This document shows, one piece after another, positions 49,001 through 52,000 of a stretch of 54,671 nt of DNA. The notes beneath the pieces were generated by a model. It had not been told where the DNA came from. It saw nothing but the letters and a program-made list of their open reading frames with translations, and searched no databases. Source of the DNA: Kistimonas asteriae (GTDB lineage: Bacteria; Pseudomonadota; Gammaproteobacteria; Pseudomonadales; Endozoicomonadaceae). A program made the translations under genes and the position numbers. Positions within the stretch are counted from its first letter, which is position 1, and every line of letters begins with the position of its first letter. The DNA lies in the NCBI RefSeq assembly GCF_018263925.1, contig NZ_JAEVHF010000027.1:1-54671 (forward strand). The letters run 5' to 3'.

Positions 49001-52000
49001 ACTGAGCCTTCATCCGGCTGGGTCAAAATGTTGAAGGTGTGAGTATCAGTAGTATCGACGTCCGTGGCACCGAAGTTGCCGGTTACCGCTGATCCATCTT
49101 CGGTCGCACTAACACTGGCGACCTCCGCAGTCGGCTTATCATTCGTACCGGTGACCGTTACCGTGACCGTGGCCGCGGCACTGGTCGCATTACCCTCGCC
49201 AGAGCTGTCCACTGCCTCATAGGTAAAGGTAACCTGACGGGTTTCCCCGGCGGCCAAATCCTGGAAGTCACTGTTCGGGTTAAAGCTGAAGGTGCCATCA
49301 CCGTTATTAGTGACTGAGCCTTCATCAGGCTGGGTCAGAATATTAAACGTATGAGTGTCGCTCAGGTTTTCATCTGTCGCACTGAAGCTACCAGAGACGG
49401 CTCCCGCATCTTCCACCGCCGTATCAACACTGACCAGTTCGGCCACCGGCTGACTGTTGGTACCACTGACTGTGATCGTGGCCGTGGCTGTTGATATCTC
49501 TCCTGAGTCATCACTCATGGTGTAACTGACAGTGACCGTTGCACTCTCGCCAATGGCCAGGTAATCGAAATCCCCCGCTGGATCAAATTCCAGCTGATTA
49601 TTCACCACACTGACAGAGCCGCCATTAGTGGTACGACTGCCATCACTGTCCGCAATGCCAGTAATACTCACTCCATCCAGGCTGAAGTTGGAGGCATCGT
49701 CATCACTGTCGACATCAGTATCGTTACCCAGTACATCAAGTCGTGTTGTGCCAACGGTGGCAGCATTGCCCGTATCAGCCACAGCGACAGGCGCATCATT
49801 GGTGCCTGTCACTGTGATGGTGACCGTGGCCGGTTCGCTGGTGTCGTTTGCCGTACCGGAATCATCTACCGCTTCATAGGTAAACGTGACCTGACGGGTT
49901 TCACCCGCAGCCAGATCCTGGAAGTCACTGTTCGGGTTGAAGCTGAAGGTGCCGTCACCGTTATTGGTGACTGAGCCTTCATCAGGTTGGGTCAGGATAT
50001 TAAACGTGTGAGTATCAGTGGTATCGGCGTCCGTGGCACTGAAGCTGCCCGTGACCGCTGTGCCATCTTCCGTGGCACTGACGCTTGCCACTTCGGCAGT
50101 TGGCTTGTCGTTGGTGCCTGTAATGGTAATCGTGACGGTAGCCGGTTCGCTGGTGTCGTTTGCTGTACCGGAATCATCCACCGCTTCATAGGTAAACGTG
50201 ACCTGACGGGTTTCTCCGGCCGCCAAATCCTGGAAGTCACTGTTCGGATTAAAGCTGAAGGTGCCATCACCGTTATTAGTGACTGAGCCTTCATCGGGTT
50301 GGGTCAGGATATTAAACGTGTGAGTATCAGTGGTATCGGCGTCCGTGGCACTGAAGCTGCCCGTGACCACTGTGCCATCTTCCGTGGCACTGACGCTTGC
50401 CACTTCGGCAGTTGGCTTGTCGTTGGTGCCTGTAATGGTAATCGTGACGATAGCCGGTTCGCTGGTGTCGTTTGCCGTACCGGAATCATCTACCGCTTCA
50501 TAGGTAAACGTGACCTGACGGGTTTCACCCGCAGCCAGATCCTGAAAGTCACTGTTCGGGTTAAAGCTGAAGGTGCCATCACCGTTATTAGTGACTGAGC
50601 CTTCATCGGGCTGTGTCAGAATATTGTAGGTGTGGGTGTCGGTGGTATCAGCGTCCGTCGCTCTGAAGCTGCCCGTGACTGCTGCACCGTCTTCGGTCGC
50701 ACTGACACTCGCGACTTCGGCGGTTGGTTGGTCGTTGGTGCCGGTGATCGTAATCGTGACGGTGGCCGGTTCGCTGGTGTCGTTTGCTGTACCGGAATCA
50801 TCCACCGCTTCATAGGTAAACGTGACCTGACGGGTTTCTCCCGCGGCCAGATCCTGGAAGTCACTGTTCGGGTTGAAGCTGAAGGTGCCATCACCGTTAT
50901 TGGTGACTGAGCCTTCATCGGGCTGGGTCAGAATATTGTAGGTGTGGGTGTCGGTGGTATCAACGTCCGTAGCACTGAAGCTACCCGTGACCGCGGCACC
51001 ATCTTCGATCGCACTGACGCTCGCCACTTCGGCGGTTGGCTTATCGTTGGTGCCCGTGATCGTAATCGTGACGGTGGCCGGTTCGCTGGTGTCGTTTGCC
51101 GTACCAGAATCATCCACCGCTTCATAGGTAAACGTGACCTGACGGGTTTCCCCGGCCGCCAGATCCTGGAAGTCACTGTTCGGGTTAAAGCTGAAGGTGC
51201 CGTCACCGTTATTAGTGACTGAGCCCTCATCGGGTTGGGTCAGAATATTAAACGTGTGGGTATCGGTGGTATCAGCGTCCGTGGCACTGAAGCTGCCCGT
51301 GACCGCTGTACCGTCTTCAGTGGCACTGACGCTCGCGACTTCGGCGGCTGGCTTGTCGTTGGTACCCGTGATCGTAATCGTGACGATGGCCGGTTCGCTG
51401 GTGTCGTTTACCGTACCGGAATCATCCACCGCTTCATAGGTGAACGTGACCTGACGGGTTTCACCCGCAGCCAGATCCTGGAAGTCACTGTTCGGGTTAA
51501 AGCTGAAGGTGCCATCACCGTTATTAGTGACGGAGCCTTCATCAGGCTGGGTCAGAATATTAAACGTGTGGGTATCGCTGGTATCAGCGTCAGTAGCACT
51601 GAAGCTACCCGTGACCGCTGCACCATCTTCGGTCGTACTAACACTGGCGACCTCCGCAGTCGGCTTATCATTCGTACCGGTGACCGTTACCGTGACCGTG
51701 GCTGCCGCGCTGGCAGCATTACCCTCGCCAGAGCTGTCCACTGCCTCATAGGTAAATGTAACCTGACGGGTTTCACCAGCGGCCAAATCCTGGAAGTCAC
51801 TATTCGGGTTAAAGCTGAAGGTGCCGTCACCGTTATTAGTGACTGAGCCTTCATCGGGCTGGGTCAGAATATTGTAGGTGTGGGTGTCGGTCGTATCCGC
51901 GTCCGTGGCACTAAAGCTGCCCGTGACCGCTGCACCGTCTTCGGTGGCACTGACGCTCGCCACTTCGGCGGTTGGTTTGTCGTTGGTGCCCGTGATCGTA